DNA from: Chromatiales bacterium
GTDB lineage: Bacteria; Pseudomonadota; Gammaproteobacteria; Thiohalospirales; Thiohalospiraceae
DNA: 47,254 nucleotides
NCBI GenBank assembly: GCA_026982395.1
Contig: JALSHD010000162.1
Location: forward strand, 1 to 47,254
Reading direction: 5' to 3'
The notes under the pieces were generated by a model. It was not told the origin of the DNA. It was given only the letters and a program-made list of their open reading frames with translations, and searched no databases. This document shows, piece after piece, positions 1-7,520 of the stretch. Every line of letters begins with the position of its first letter. Position 1 is the stretch's first letter. The translations under genes were made by a program, and so were the position numbers.

Positions 1-117
1 GATTTTTGATGAAATTCCCAACTCGCTGGCGGGATAAATGAGAACAACGCCAATCTCGGAAATCAATTTAATCTCGGTGGTTGATTTGCCAGATAACCCT
101 GACCAAAAAACCGCCTG
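1..117 (-). other. start of the next integron cassette (partial)
   Basis: This stretch lies beyond the attC of the first cassette, so by integron logic it is the 5' part of the second cassette, read on the minus strand. One minus-strand frame stays open from the cassette border to the window edge (about 40 codons). It includes the run EIGVVLIYPASELGISSK. I see no ATG in that frame; the only plausible start is an internal TTG. I do not recognise the product and cannot tell whether it is a real gene without the sequence to the left. Confidence 0.35.
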
Positions 118-210
118 ATCTAACGCCTCACATCACCGGCAGCAAAAAGTAGAGCGACGAGGAACGAGGAGCGGTGCTTTTTGCTGTCCGAGTGCATGTG
201 ATTGTTAGCC
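118..210 (-). repeat. attC recombination site of first cassette
   Basis: On the minus strand the site opens with the core GGCTAAC (210-204) and closes with GTTAGAT (124-118), which fits the GTTRRRY consensus. The two halves form an imperfect inverted repeat: a perfect 10-bp stem CAGCAAAAAG / CTTTTTGCTG, plus outer boxes CACATGC and GATGTGAG, enclosing a loop. Total length is 93 bp, within the normal attC range. The stop codon of the cassette gene overlaps the first base of the core, as is typical. The core at the cassette start (GTTAGCC, 658-652) is the exact complement of GGCTAAC, as expected if the two met in the circular cassette. Confidence 0.85.
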
Positions 211-657
211 TATTTACCAGCCAAGTAAAACATAAACAGTGCTACCCAGCTAACTAGAAAAACAAACGGAAGAAAGATACCTAGTAAAACATTATTCCTT
301 GGCCAATGGTTTCGCTCGCTACTGTTTTCTGCATATTCTTTAAGATATGATTCTTCATTTTTTTCACACAGCTTTCGCTTAGCATGCCCAAGCGATGTAT
401 ATATCAACTTGGCATTAACTAATAACCATATTAGGTCTATGATACTGGCCAGTAGAAAAAGAACGATAATTTTTGCGCCAAGATCCGTTTCGATAGATGA
501 AATAAACACAAAATATGATGCAAAAAATATTGACTGTGCAACTAAAAAATTGTTGTTAATTGAAAGCAGCATCATGTTGTGATGTTTCACGTAATCGTAG
601 TAATAATCACTTCCCCTCATATTACCTCCTTACTACCTATGAATTATTTGAGGCTAA
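124..657 (-). mobile_element. integron gene cassette 1 (534 bp)
   Basis: The cassette runs on the minus strand from the crossover point G^TTAGCC at 658/657 to the G of the next core at 124. It holds one gene (210-620) and one attC (118-210), the standard one-gene-one-attC design. Orientation is also standard: the gene reads away from attI and intI. The borders rest on the matching core boxes, not on homology. Confidence 0.8.
210..620 (-). CDS. cassette-borne three-helix membrane protein, unknown function
   Basis: This 136-residue protein is encoded in the first integron cassette. It starts at ATG 620 behind a strong ribosome binding site, AAGGAGG, four bases upstream. Three hydrophobic helices are visible at about residues 25-43, 48-70 and 110-133. 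A charged, Lys/Glu-rich segment of about 40 residues separates helices 2 and 3 and is probably cytoplasmic. The N-terminus carries a Tyr-rich stretch (DYYYDY). I do not recognise the family. The layout (short N-terminus, two close helices, soluble loop, last helix) resembles small membrane effectors common in cassette arrays and defence loci, but that is only an analogy. The stop codon abuts attC. Base composition is AT-rich compared with the chromosomal genes further right, consistent with acquisition. Confidence 0.8.
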   Translation of the reverse strand: MRGSDYYYDYVKHHNMMLLSINNNFLVAQSIFFASYFVFISSIETDLGAKIIVLFLLASIIDLIWLLVNAKLIYTSLGHAKRKLCEKNEESYLKEYAENSSERNHWPRNNVLLGIFLPFVFLVSWVALFMFYLAGK

Positions 658-921
658 CTTTAACTCGACGTCAGATCGACGCGAAGTTTTATATCGAACT
701 GACGTATATCCCCGCTCTCCAAGCAGCCAATCCTGCTACGGTCATTTTTTGTTAAATATCTGTAATTCCAGTTACAAACAGGCTGTTTTTGTTCTTCTAT
801 GGTTTAACGTACCACCTTAAGCAAACAATATCGAGCATGTAATTACGTCATTCTTACAGAATATTACAAGTTAAATCAATATTCCAGAATATCGACATAT
901 TATTTATCAGGGAACGCATTC
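652..921 (+). other. attI core and intI promoter region
   Basis: The 301 bases between the cassette gene and intI hold the recombination border GGCTAAC (652-658), whose complement GTTAGCC is the attI/cassette junction. Just inside attI lies an inverted pair ACGTCAG (668-674) and CTGACGT (699-705), possibly integrase-binding sites. The rest is AT-rich and should carry the intI promoter and perhaps a cassette promoter. I cannot place -10/-35 boxes with confidence. I looked for a LexA box (CTG-N10-CAG) and found none with correct spacing. The intI ribosome binding site is AGGGAA at 909-914. Confidence 0.6.
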
Positions 922-1908
922 ATGACTCAAGGTAGATCTTCTCCTTTTCTTGATTCTGTTCGCGATTCGATGCGAGTCAGGCATTACAGCATCCGTACCG
1001 AGCAGGCTTATATTGGCTGGATTAAGCGATTTATACTTTTTCACAATAAGCGGCACCCCAGAGAACTTGGTGAACAAGAGGTGGTAGAGTTCCTTACGTA
1101 TCTTGCTGTTTCGAGAAAAGTGGCGCCGGGAACACAGAATCAGGCGTTTAATGCGCTTGTGTTCCTTTATAAGGTGGTATTGGGCCAACCGTTGGAGGAT
1201 CTTTCCGCTACCGTCAGGGCAAAGAAACCCCAAAAGCTGCCCGTTGTGCTAACGCCTCAGGAGGTAGGTGAGATATTGCGGCAACTTCATGGCCACTATT
1301 GGCTGGCCGCATGTTTGATGTATGGTTCGGGCCTGCGCCTGATGGAGTGTATGCGGCTCAGAGTCAAAGATCTCGACTTCAACCATCGCGCAATTGTGGT
1401 ACGCAATGGAAAAGGAGCGAAGGATCGGGTGGTGACACTGGCGGATGAATTGATGGTTCCCCTACAACGCCATCTGGAATCGGTAAAAATGATCCATGAA
1501 AAGGATCTCAAGGATGGTTTTGGTGCCGTTTATCTGCCTTATGCGCTGGAACGCAAGTATCCCAAGGCACCGACGGAATGGGGCTGGCAGTATTTGTTTC
1601 CCGCCGGGGAACGAAGTATTGATCCCCGCTCCGGTGTGGAGCGGCGTCACCACCTGGGGGAGCAATCAGTACAAAGGGCAATGAAAAAAGCCGTGCGTAA
1701 AGCCAACATTCACAAACCAGCCAGTTGTCATACCCTGCGCCACTCTTTTGCAACTCACTTGCTGGAAAGGGGAATGGATATCCGCACGGTTCAGGAGCAG
1801 TTGGGGCATTCCGATATCCGCACCACGCAAATCTATACTCATGTGCTCAAACGTGGTGGAAATGCCGTGATAAGCCCGTTAGGAGCCGTTGTTACTCGGG
1901 ATTCCTGA
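922..1908 (+). CDS. intI: integron integrase IntI
   Basis: This 328-residue tyrosine recombinase inserts and excises gene cassettes by recombining attI and attC sites. The N-terminal SAM-like DNA-binding domain spans about residues 7-95. The catalytic domain shows the full set: R139 ([13 protein letters not shown]), K164 or K167 (NGKGAKDR), H270-xx-R273 (HTLRH), H296 (LGHSDIR) and nucleophile Y305 (IYTHV). Between the Lys and His-x-x-Arg motifs it carries the extra segment that separates IntI from XerC/D (about residues 187-222, with [11 protein letters not shown] and EWGWQYLFP), which folds onto single-stranded attC. Length is normal. The start at ATG 922 follows AGGGAA. The gene points away from the cassette array, the standard geometry. 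All catalytic residues are present, so it is probably active. Confidence 0.95.
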   Translation: MTQGRSSPFLDSVRDSMRVRHYSIRTEQAYIGWIKRFILFHNKRHPRELGEQEVVEFLTYLAVSRKVAPGTQNQAFNALVFLYKVVLGQPLEDLSATVRAKKPQKLPVVLTPQEVGEILRQLHGHYWLAACLMYGSGLRLMECMRLRVKDLDFNHRAIVVRNGKGAKDRVVTLADELMVPLQRHLESVKMIHEKDLKDGFGAVYLPYALERKYPKAPTEWGWQYLFPAGERSIDPRSGVERRHHLGEQSVQRAMKKAVRKANIHKPASCHTLRHSFATHLLERGMDIRTVQEQLGHSDIRTTQIYTHVLKRGGNAVISPLGAVVTRDS

Positions 1909-2095
1909 TTGGGGACAGCCTTTTCCGGTACTTCATTTAGCGGATAAAAGCCCCTTTTCCGAGATCATATCGACCGCTTTTTATACTGCCGTTTATTCAA
2001 TTCCTGCTCCGAAAAAAGGCGCTTGAACTGCTTGACTACTGTAGTAACATTGGCTGGCTTCAGCCGATCATTCAACATTTGCTATTGTCAAAATG
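1909..2095. other. gap behind intI
   Basis: These 187 bases separate intI from the IS200-like remnant. I see no gene, no clear attC half and no good terminator. One RYYYAAC match (ATTCAAC, 2070-2076) lies where the missing half of the neighbouring attC might be, but the flanking L box does not match. Confidence 0.4.
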
Positions 2096-2704
2096 ATCCG
2101 ATCGGATGAAGCCTCAAGAGTTCCCCTGAAATTCAATGGGTTTAAAGATCCTACCTATGACAGTTAGCTAGAAATCAAAGCCTTTTTACTCTGTTTCTCG
2201 CTCTTGATTTTCCTGATACTTCACATAAGCGAGGATCTTTTCCGCATCCAATCCAACCATGTCAACACGATATCCTCTTGCCCGAAAATGATTACCCCAA
2301 TATGGACGCTTCTTTAACTCCTTGAGCTTATTGAGAACCCGCATGGCTGTTCTACCCTTCAACATCCCAACAATGTCTGATACCGAAACCTTTGGTGGAA
2401 TCAATATCAATAGATGTACATGCTCTGTTTGAATATCGAGCTCTACAATTTCACTCTTCTTCTGTTCAGAGAATGCACGGATACAACGCTCAACCTCCGC
2501 CGCTACCTTTCCAGCCAATATTCGAAACCGGTACGTTGGAACCCAAACCACATGGTACTGACAGCATCAAAATGAATGTGATGACTTTCTAAATCGACTT
2601 ATTGCTTTTCCTCTTCGGTCGTTGTGGGGACAACACCCAGAGGTATAGCAATGGGTCGTTCAACTAGCAAAGCCGTTGAACTCTGACCACGCGCTCAGCG
2701 CGTG
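2096..2704 (-). mobile_element. decayed IS200/IS605-family element
   Basis: A Y1-type transposase gene lies between two hairpin-forming ends, as in IS200/IS605 elements, which have no terminal inverted repeats. Upstream of the transposase is the hairpin CACGCGC-TCA-GCGCGTG (2688-2704), followed by a second inverted pair GTTCAAC/GTTGAAC (2658-2664, 2675-2681). Downstream of it is the palindrome ATCCGATCGGAT (2096-2107). The exact outer ends are not determined and are given only to the hairpins. The element interrupts the attC of the toxin-antitoxin cassette. Confidence 0.6.
2186..2602 (-). pseudogene. tnpA: IS200-type transposase TnpA, N-terminus broken
   Basis: TnpA of IS200/IS605 elements is a small HUH-family enzyme that moves single-stranded DNA. 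Here the HUH motif (TEHVHLLI) and the region of the catalytic tyrosine (LAYVKYQENQ) are intact. The conserved N-terminus is damaged. In the same frame upstream one reads SRFRKSSHSF, then a TGA stop at 2569-2567, then CCQYHVVWVP, which matches the usual start of this family. The expected ATG before SRFRK reads ATA (2602-2600). Translation could begin at an internal GTG (2551) to give 121 residues, but that lacks the first beta strand. Most likely a dead copy that could still be moved in trans. Confidence 0.75.
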
Positions 2705-2780
2705 ATTTTTTCATTTGCGAATAAAGATGCAAGCAAAGCGGCGCAGCTTTATTTTGTCCGTGTGTATGCGATTGTTATGT
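2705..2780 (-). repeat. left half of a disrupted attC site
   Basis: Directly behind the toxin gene (minus strand) the sequence opens with the core ACATAAC (2780-2774). It then matches the intact attC at 118-210 in 21 of 27 positions, including the shared CGGACA block and a terminal AAAG. A second half that would pair with it is missing: only CTTTATT appears before the sequence runs into the hairpin end of the IS200-like element. The core at the other cassette end (GTTATGT, 3357-3351) is the exact complement of ACATAAC. Confidence 0.7.
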
Positions 2781-2786
2781 TCTTCT

Positions 2787-3053
2787 CTATGAGTAGTGCG
2801 TCCATATTCGGATAACTTTAACAACATGCTTTTCTTCGCAAACTTGGTAGACCAATCTATGTTGAATATTTATTCTTCGCGAGTAGGCGCCAGAGAAGTC
2901 ACCAACCAACTTTTCATATGGAGGCGGTTTTTTATAAGGATTCTCTTCTAGCACTTCCAGCAATGATATGACCTTATGCCTCAACCCGGATGCTGCAATT
3001 TTCTTAGCGTCTTTTGGGGCCTGTTTTGTATATACCAATTCCCAGCTCACCAA
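2787..3053 (-). CDS. yoeB: YoeB/Txe-family mRNA-interferase toxin
   Basis: This 88-residue protein belongs to the YoeB/Txe branch of the RelE superfamily, ribosome-dependent endoribonucleases that cut mRNA in the A site. Diagnostic stretches are SRRINIQHRLVYQV in the middle and the C-terminal RIWTHYS, which holds the His-Tyr end typical of YoeB. Length is normal. Its ATG overlaps the end of the antitoxin gene by seven bases, so the two are translationally coupled. It is free if the antitoxin is lost, which fits an addiction role. I see no inactivating change. Confidence 0.88.
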   Translation of the reverse strand: MVSWELVYTKQAPKDAKKIAASGLRHKVISLLEVLEENPYKKPPPYEKLVGDFSGAYSRRINIQHRLVYQVCEEKHVVKVIRIWTHYS

Positions 3054-3289
3054 CCAGGCTCCTTAGAGCACTCTGATATATTTTGACTCATGCCTTCTTT
3101 AATTGCTTCACGCATTCCGGGCACTGACAACAAATGTAGCGTTTCAGCAATTGCGTTCCAATCATCCTCGGAAACAAGGACAGCATTACCTCTTTTTCCT
3201 GTAATTACAATGGGTTGATGAGTCTCTGCCACCTCATCAATAAGACTATAGAGCTTAGAGCGAGCTTCTGTTGCATTCAATATTGTCAT
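3047..3289 (-). CDS. yefM: YefM/Phd-family antitoxin
   Basis: An 80-residue antitoxin of the YefM/Phd family. The N-terminal part (MTILNATEARSKLYSLIDEV, HQPIVITGKRGNAVLVSEDDW) is the conserved DNA-binding and dimer fold; the C-terminal acidic tail neutralises the toxin. The ATG at 3289 follows GAGGAGG-like purines about ten bases upstream. Such proteins repress their own promoter. The 60 bases upstream include a CGTACG palindrome (about 3323-3328) that could be part of an operator, but I cannot confirm it. It is the first gene of the orphan cassette. Confidence 0.88.
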   Translation of the reverse strand: MTILNATEARSKLYSLIDEVAETHQPIVITGKRGNAVLVSEDDWNAIAETLHLLSVPGMREAIKEGMSQNISECSKEPGW

Positions 3290-3446
3290 GATAAATACCT
3301 CCTCGACTTAGCGTGCGCTATTGCGTACGGTATGTCAAAGCATATTTTGAACATAACAAATGGATAGTCAGCGGAATACTCCCCATGGAAGGTGAAACAA
3401 TCTCAGATAGGGGTATACTCAACACATCATTAGCCTAGGAGAAACA

Positions 3447-3899
3447 ATGCTCGAACTGTTAAACGATAATGTGCTCTGGTGGCACTGGATCATAGTGGGG
3501 CTGGCGCTGCTGGTCGCGGAGATGATAACCGGAACTTTCGTCCTGCTTGGCCTGGGCATCGCTGCCATCCTGGTCGGTGCAATCGCTCTGCTGTCCGATG
3601 TCTCGTTCAACACCGAACTTTTGCTGTGGCTGGTTTTTTCGGTCGTAGCAATGGGGATCTGGTTTAAGTGGTTCAGAGCCAAACCCGTCACTCAAAGCGG
3701 ACAGTCAAACTACCGTCTGGATACCTTGGGTACCGTAAAGGAAGAGATTGCCCCCCACCACCGTGGCAAAGTGGTTTTTGACACCCCGGTTCTGGGCAAC
3801 GCCTCATGGTACGCCACTGCCAGAATGCGGATTCCCGAGGGAGCACGGGTAAAAATCGTGCAGATCAGCGGACAACTTATCGAAGTGAAACAAATATAA
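3447..3899 (+). CDS. NfeD-family membrane protein
   Basis: A 150-residue short NfeD protein. Hydrophobic helices fill about residues 10-75, followed by a C-terminal OB-fold-like soluble domain (LDTLGTVKEEI through RVKIVQISGQLIEVKQI). Short NfeD proteins occur with SPFH/stomatin partners and are thought to help organise membrane microdomains. The next gene, 11 bases downstream, is exactly such a partner. The start at ATG 3447 follows AGGAGA. A TATACT box at 3414-3419 could be its -10, but no convincing -35 is visible. It marks the border between the integron region and core chromosome. Confidence 0.9.
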   Translation: MLELLNDNVLWWHWIIVGLALLVAEMITGTFVLLGLGIAAILVGAIALLSDVSFNTELLLWLVFSVVAMGIWFKWFRAKPVTQSGQSNYRLDTLGTVKEEIAPHHRGKVVFDTPVLGNASWYATARMRIPEGARVKIVQISGQLIEVKQI

Positions 3900-3910
3900 A
3901 GGTAAAAATC

Positions 3911-4783
3911 ATGGAATCGCTAAATTTCGAAGCACTGAATATATTGATAGTACTTGCAGTTGTTGTCGTGCTAACACTCTACATGGGGATCAAGATTGTC
4001 CCCCAGGGGGAGGAGTGGGTAGTGGAAAAACTGGGGAAATTTTCCCGCACGCTCCATCCCGGACTCAATTTCATTATTCCCTATGTTGAACGGGTAAGGC
4101 AACGCATTTCCACCCGCGACATTATCATGGATATTCCACAGCAGGAGGTGATAACCCGGGACAATGCCGTTATCCTTACCAACGCCATCGCATTTGTCAG
4201 GGTCACCAATCCAAGAGATGCCCTCTATGGCGTCGAAAACTTCGAGCTGGCTATTATCAATTTAATTATGACAACCCTGCGCTCCATCGTGGGTGAAATG
4301 AAACTTGACGAAGCACTATCCAACCGTGAGCAGATCAAGGCCCGGCTCAAAGAGCAGATTATCGACGACGTAGCCGACTGGGGAGTAACCGTGAAATCGG
4401 TGGAGATCCAGGACATCAGCCCCAGCAAGTCGATGCAGGCATCCATGGAGCGCCAGGCGGCGGCCGAGCGGGAACGGCGTGCCATCGAGACCACTGCCGA
4501 GGGCAACAAGAACGCCATGATCCTGGAGGCACAGGGCAAGCTGGAAGCCGCCAAGAAAGAGGCGCAGGCGCAAATCGCACTGGCCAACGCCTCTGCCAAG
4601 GCGATCGAGATGATCAGCCAAAGCGTTCAGGACAAGGAGCTGCCTGCCATGTTCCTGCTGGGTGACCGATATATCGATACGCTGGAAAAGATGGGGCAGA
4701 GCGAAAATGCCAAGCTGATTGTCTACCCGGCGGACCTGCAGGGAACCATCAAGGGAATGTTGGGAAATGTCTTTAAAAAATAG
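3911..4783 (+). CDS. stomatin/paraslipin-like SPFH protein
   Basis: A 290-residue SPFH (band 7) protein with one N-terminal membrane helix (about residues 7-25). Next come the band-7 domain (IVPQGEEWVVEKLGKFSRTL and TRDNAVILTNAIAFVRV) and an Ala/Glu-rich coiled coil (AAAERERRAIETTAEG onward). These proteins oligomerise into membrane scaffolds and often bind membrane proteases. The start is ATG 3911, 11 bases after nfeD, with AAAGG upstream; a longer upstream frame overlaps nfeD and is not used. Sequence fits the paraslipin group that pairs with NfeD. It sits 29 bases before an RND efflux set on the same strand, so co-transcription is possible. Confidence 0.92.
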   Translation: MESLNFEALNILIVLAVVVVLTLYMGIKIVPQGEEWVVEKLGKFSRTLHPGLNFIIPYVERVRQRISTRDIIMDIPQQEVITRDNAVILTNAIAFVRVTNPRDALYGVENFELAIINLIMTTLRSIVGEMKLDEALSNREQIKARLKEQIIDDVADWGVTVKSVEIQDISPSKSMQASMERQAAAERERRAIETTAEGNKNAMILEAQGKLEAAKKEAQAQIALANASAKAIEMISQSVQDKELPAMFLLGDRYIDTLEKMGQSENAKLIVYPADLQGTIKGMLGNVFKK

Positions 4784-4812
4784 CAAGGAACCCGGTTAGA
4801 ACAAGCGGCAAA

Positions 4813-6282
4813 ATGATCCGTTTTGCCAGTACACTTCTGTTGGCTGCAGCCCTGTCCAGTTGCAGCCTGCTACGCCCCTGGCACACACAGCCCGATCTGC
4901 CGGAGACACCACCGACCTGGACCGCCGCGAGCACCAGCAAACAGATCTTTGATGCAACCGCCTGGCGCAGGGAGTTTGCCGACCCACAGCTGACAAACTT
5001 GATTGAAGAGGCGGTCGGCAACAACTTCGACCTGCGCAGCGCCGCCGCCCGTGTCAACGCTGCACGGGCCAGCGCCGTTGTCAGCGGTGCCGACCGAATC
5101 CCCCAAATCTCCGCCTCACTCAACGCCAGTCGGGCGAAACGGGCCACGGTGGTAGGTGGCACCGTTATCTCCGGCATCAGCAACTACTTCCAGAGCGGAA
5201 TAGAGATCCGCTGGGAGGCTGACATCTGGGGGCGACTCAGCCACCAGGCACGGGCCGCAACCCTGGAGCTGGCCGCCAGCGAGGCGGACTACCAGGCCGC
5301 CCGGCTCTCACTGGCCGCCAACATCAGCCGCGCCTGGTTCAACGCCATCGAGACACGGCAGCAGGTGGAACTTTCGCGGCAGACCGTCGCCAACTACCGG
5401 CAGGCGCTGGAGAGCATCCGCGGCCGTTACCGCTCCGGGCTGAACAGCGCACTGGACGTGCGGCTGGCACGCAGCAACCTCGCCAGCGCCGAGAGCCAGC
5501 TCGCGGCGCAGCAGCTCCGCCTGGACGGAGAGCTGCGCACCCTGCAGACCCTGCTGGGACGCTACCCCTCCCGTCAGCTTGCCCTGGCGGACAACCTCCC
5601 CGAGCTGCAACAGCCGGTACCGGCCGGACTGCCCGCCGACCTGCTGACCCGGCGACCGGATCTGAACGCGGCACAACACCGCCTGCAGGCAGCCGACGAG
5701 CGCGCCAGCCAGGCGGCGAAGGACCGCCTGCCGCGCATCCAGCTCACCACCAGCGGCGGCACCAGCAGCGACCAGCTGAACAGCCTGCTGGAGGGCGACC
5801 GCCTGATCTGGAGCCTCGTCGGCGGCATCACCGCTCCCCTGTTTCAGGGCGGGCGGCTGAAGGCCAACCAGCAGCTGGCCCGGGCCAACGCCGAACAGGC
5901 GGTGAACCAGTACGCCCAGAGCCTGCTCAACGCCTTTCGTGAAGTGGAGACCGCCCTGGCCGCCGCCCCGCTGCTGGAGATCCGACAGCAGGCACTGCAA
6001 ACGGCGGTGCAGGAGGCCCGAGAATCGGAACGGCTGGCCGCCGAGCAATACCGCACCGGGCTGGTGGATATAACCACCTGGCTGGAGGCCCAGCGACGGC
6101 TGTTCAACGCCCGCAGCAACCTGCTGCAGATCCGCAACCAGCGCCTGCAGAACCGCATCGACCTGCACCTTGCCCTGGGTGGGGATTTTATCACTGCTGC
6201 CAGCTCTGAAGCTGTGGACAAGAGTAGATTTGCCACACGGACACTAACTCCAGGAAGAGACTCGGAAGTTGCGGAACAATGA
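4813..6282 (+). CDS. RND efflux outer-membrane lipoprotein (OprM/NodT type)
   Basis: A 489-residue outer-membrane factor of the OprM/NodT class, the exit duct of tripartite pumps. A lipoprotein signal is clear: a hydrophobic segment ending LSSC, so Cys17 would be lipidated. Two OEP repeats follow (about residues 60-250 and 265-450), rich in Ala and Gln as in the long periplasmic helices, with the family phrase LTRRPDLNAAQHRLQAA. The Ser/Thr-rich C-terminal tail after the second repeat is weakly conserved. It is the first gene of an oprM-mfp-rnd set that looks complete. The substrate cannot be told from sequence. Confidence 0.93.
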   Translation: MIRFASTLLLAAALSSCSLLRPWHTQPDLPETPPTWTAASTSKQIFDATAWRREFADPQLTNLIEEAVGNNFDLRSAAARVNAARASAVVSGADRIPQISASLNASRAKRATVVGGTVISGISNYFQSGIEIRWEADIWGRLSHQARAATLELAASEADYQAARLSLAANISRAWFNAIETRQQVELSRQTVANYRQALESIRGRYRSGLNSALDVRLARSNLASAESQLAAQQLRLDGELRTLQTLLGRYPSRQLALADNLPELQQPVPAGLPADLLTRRPDLNAAQHRLQAADERASQAAKDRLPRIQLTTSGGTSSDQLNSLLEGDRLIWSLVGGITAPLFQGGRLKANQQLARANAEQAVNQYAQSLLNAFREVETALAAAPLLEIRQQALQTAVQEARESERLAAEQYRTGLVDITTWLEAQRRLFNARSNLLQIRNQRLQNRIDLHLALGGDFITAASSEAVDKSRFATRTLTPGRDSEVAEQ

Positions 6283-6338
6283 CTGGTTCAAACACTCCGT
6301 GTACTCTGTGTCTTTATGGTGAATTACCAGAATAACTG

Positions 6339-7520
6339 ATGAATAAAATCTCCAAACTTCTGCTCCCCCCGCTGGTACTGCTGATCAGCGCCGCAATCGC
6401 CTGGCTGGCCATCATCAACCGGCCGGAGCCGGAGCGGAGAGAGCCGGTGGTGGAGAGGATCAGCGTCGAGGTAATGCCGCTGCAGCGGCGGGATTTCCCG
6501 ATCCGGATCGGCAGCCAGGGCACCACCCGGCCGCACACCGAAACCACCCTGATCGCGCAGGTTTCCGGCACGGTGATCGAGGTGTCGCCGCGTTTCAATC
6601 CCGGCAGTTTTTTCCGCGCCGGGGATCTGCTGCTGAGGATCGATCCGCGTGATTACCGGGCCGCCGTCACCATCGCGGAATCCGAACTGGCCCAGGCCCG
6701 GCTGCGGCTGGCGCAGGAGCAGGCCCGCGCGGCGCAGGCGCGGCGTGACTGGGAGCGCCTGGGGGAGCCGGGGGAGCCCGATCCGCTGGCGCTGCGCAAG
6801 CCCCAGCTGCAGAGCGAGCAGGCCGCGGTGGCAGCCGCCGAGGCCCGGTTGACGCAGGCCCGGCTCAATCTGCAGCGCACCCGGATCCGCGCCCCCTACA
6901 ATGGACGGTTGCTGGAGAAAAAGGCGGATCTGGGGCAGTTCCTCAACCCCGGTACGGTAGTGGGCCGGATCTACGCGGTGGATTTCATCGAGGTGCGGCT
7001 GCCGCTGAGCAATCGGCAGCTGGCCTTCGTCACCATCCCGGAGCTGTACCAGGAGCAGGAGAACCCCGCTCCCGCCGGCCCGGCGGCCACCATCCGGGCG
7101 GAGATCGGCGGGCGGGAGTACCGCTGGCCGGCGCGGATCGTCCGCTCCGAGGGGGCCATCGATCAGGGTAGCCAGCAGACCTTCGTGATCGCGCGGGTGG
7201 ATGAGCCCTACGCCCGGCGCGAACCGGGCCGGCCGCCGCTGAAGATCGGCCAGTTCGTGCAGGCGGAGATCGAGGGGCGCACGCTGGAGAGGGTGTTCGT
7301 GGTCCCCGACAGCGCCCTGCACTCCGGCAACACCATCTTCATCGTCGACAGCGACGACCGGCTGCGCCAGCACCAGGTCGGGATCGTCTGGCGGGATGGC
7401 GAGCAGACAGTAATCGAGGGCGATCTCCGGGAGGGCGCCCGGCTGGTGATCAGCCCGGTCAGCGCCAGCCTGATCGGCCGCCGGGTTTCGGTATCAGCCA
7501 CCAGCGGGGAGCCGCGTTGA
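6339..7520 (+). CDS. RND efflux periplasmic adaptor (MFP)
   Basis: A 393-residue membrane-fusion protein linking pump to outer-membrane duct. An N-terminal hydrophobic anchor spans about residues 7-26 with no lipobox. Then come the biotinyl-lipoyl half-motif (LIAQVSGTVIEVSPRFNPG), an Ala/Arg/Gln-rich helical hairpin (about 100-180), the second lipoyl half (IRAPYNGRLLEKKADLGQ), and a beta-barrel/membrane-proximal part. The start is ATG 6339, 56 bases after the outer-membrane gene. It ends overlapping the pump gene by four bases, showing tight coupling. Confidence 0.93.
   Translation: MNKISKLLLPPLVLLISAAIAWLAIINRPEPERREPVVERISVEVMPLQRRDFPIRIGSQGTTRPHTETTLIAQVSGTVIEVSPRFNPGSFFRAGDLLLRIDPRDYRAAVTIAESELAQARLRLAQEQARAAQARRDWERLGEPGEPDPLALRKPQLQSEQAAVAAAEARLTQARLNLQRTRIRAPYNGRLLEKKADLGQFLNPGTVVGRIYAVDFIEVRLPLSNRQLAFVTIPELYQEQENPAPAGPAATIRAEIGGREYRWPARIVRSEGAIDQGSQQTFVIARVDEPYARREPGRPPLKIGQFVQAEIEGRTLERVFVVPDSALHSGNTIFIVDSDDRLRQHQVGIVWRDGEQTVIEGDLREGARLVISPVSASLIGRRVSVSATSGEPR

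Larger units (their letters stand above)
2705..3356 (-). mobile_element. orphan toxin-antitoxin integron cassette
   Basis: The cassette starts at G^TTATGT (3357/3356), carries the antitoxin and toxin genes, and ends in the half attC described above. Toxin-antitoxin cassettes are common in large integrons, where they stabilise the array. Unusually, this one is on the far side of intI from attI, next to the core gene nfeD. It may have been inserted at a secondary site, or left behind when an array was rearranged. Confidence 0.65.

Noticed and set aside
762-790. CTG...CAG triplets upstream of intI as a LexA (SOS) box
   Set aside because: The spacing is not the required CTG-N10-CAG; no other match was found near the intI start.
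2070-2076. ATTCAAC as the missing core of the disrupted attC
   Set aside because: It fits RYYYAAC, but a single such match is likely by chance and the flanking L box does not resemble the first half.
2567-2569. TGA in TnpA as a selenocysteine codon
   Set aside because: No SECIS-like structure is evident, and the start codon is lost too, so simple decay is the better reading.
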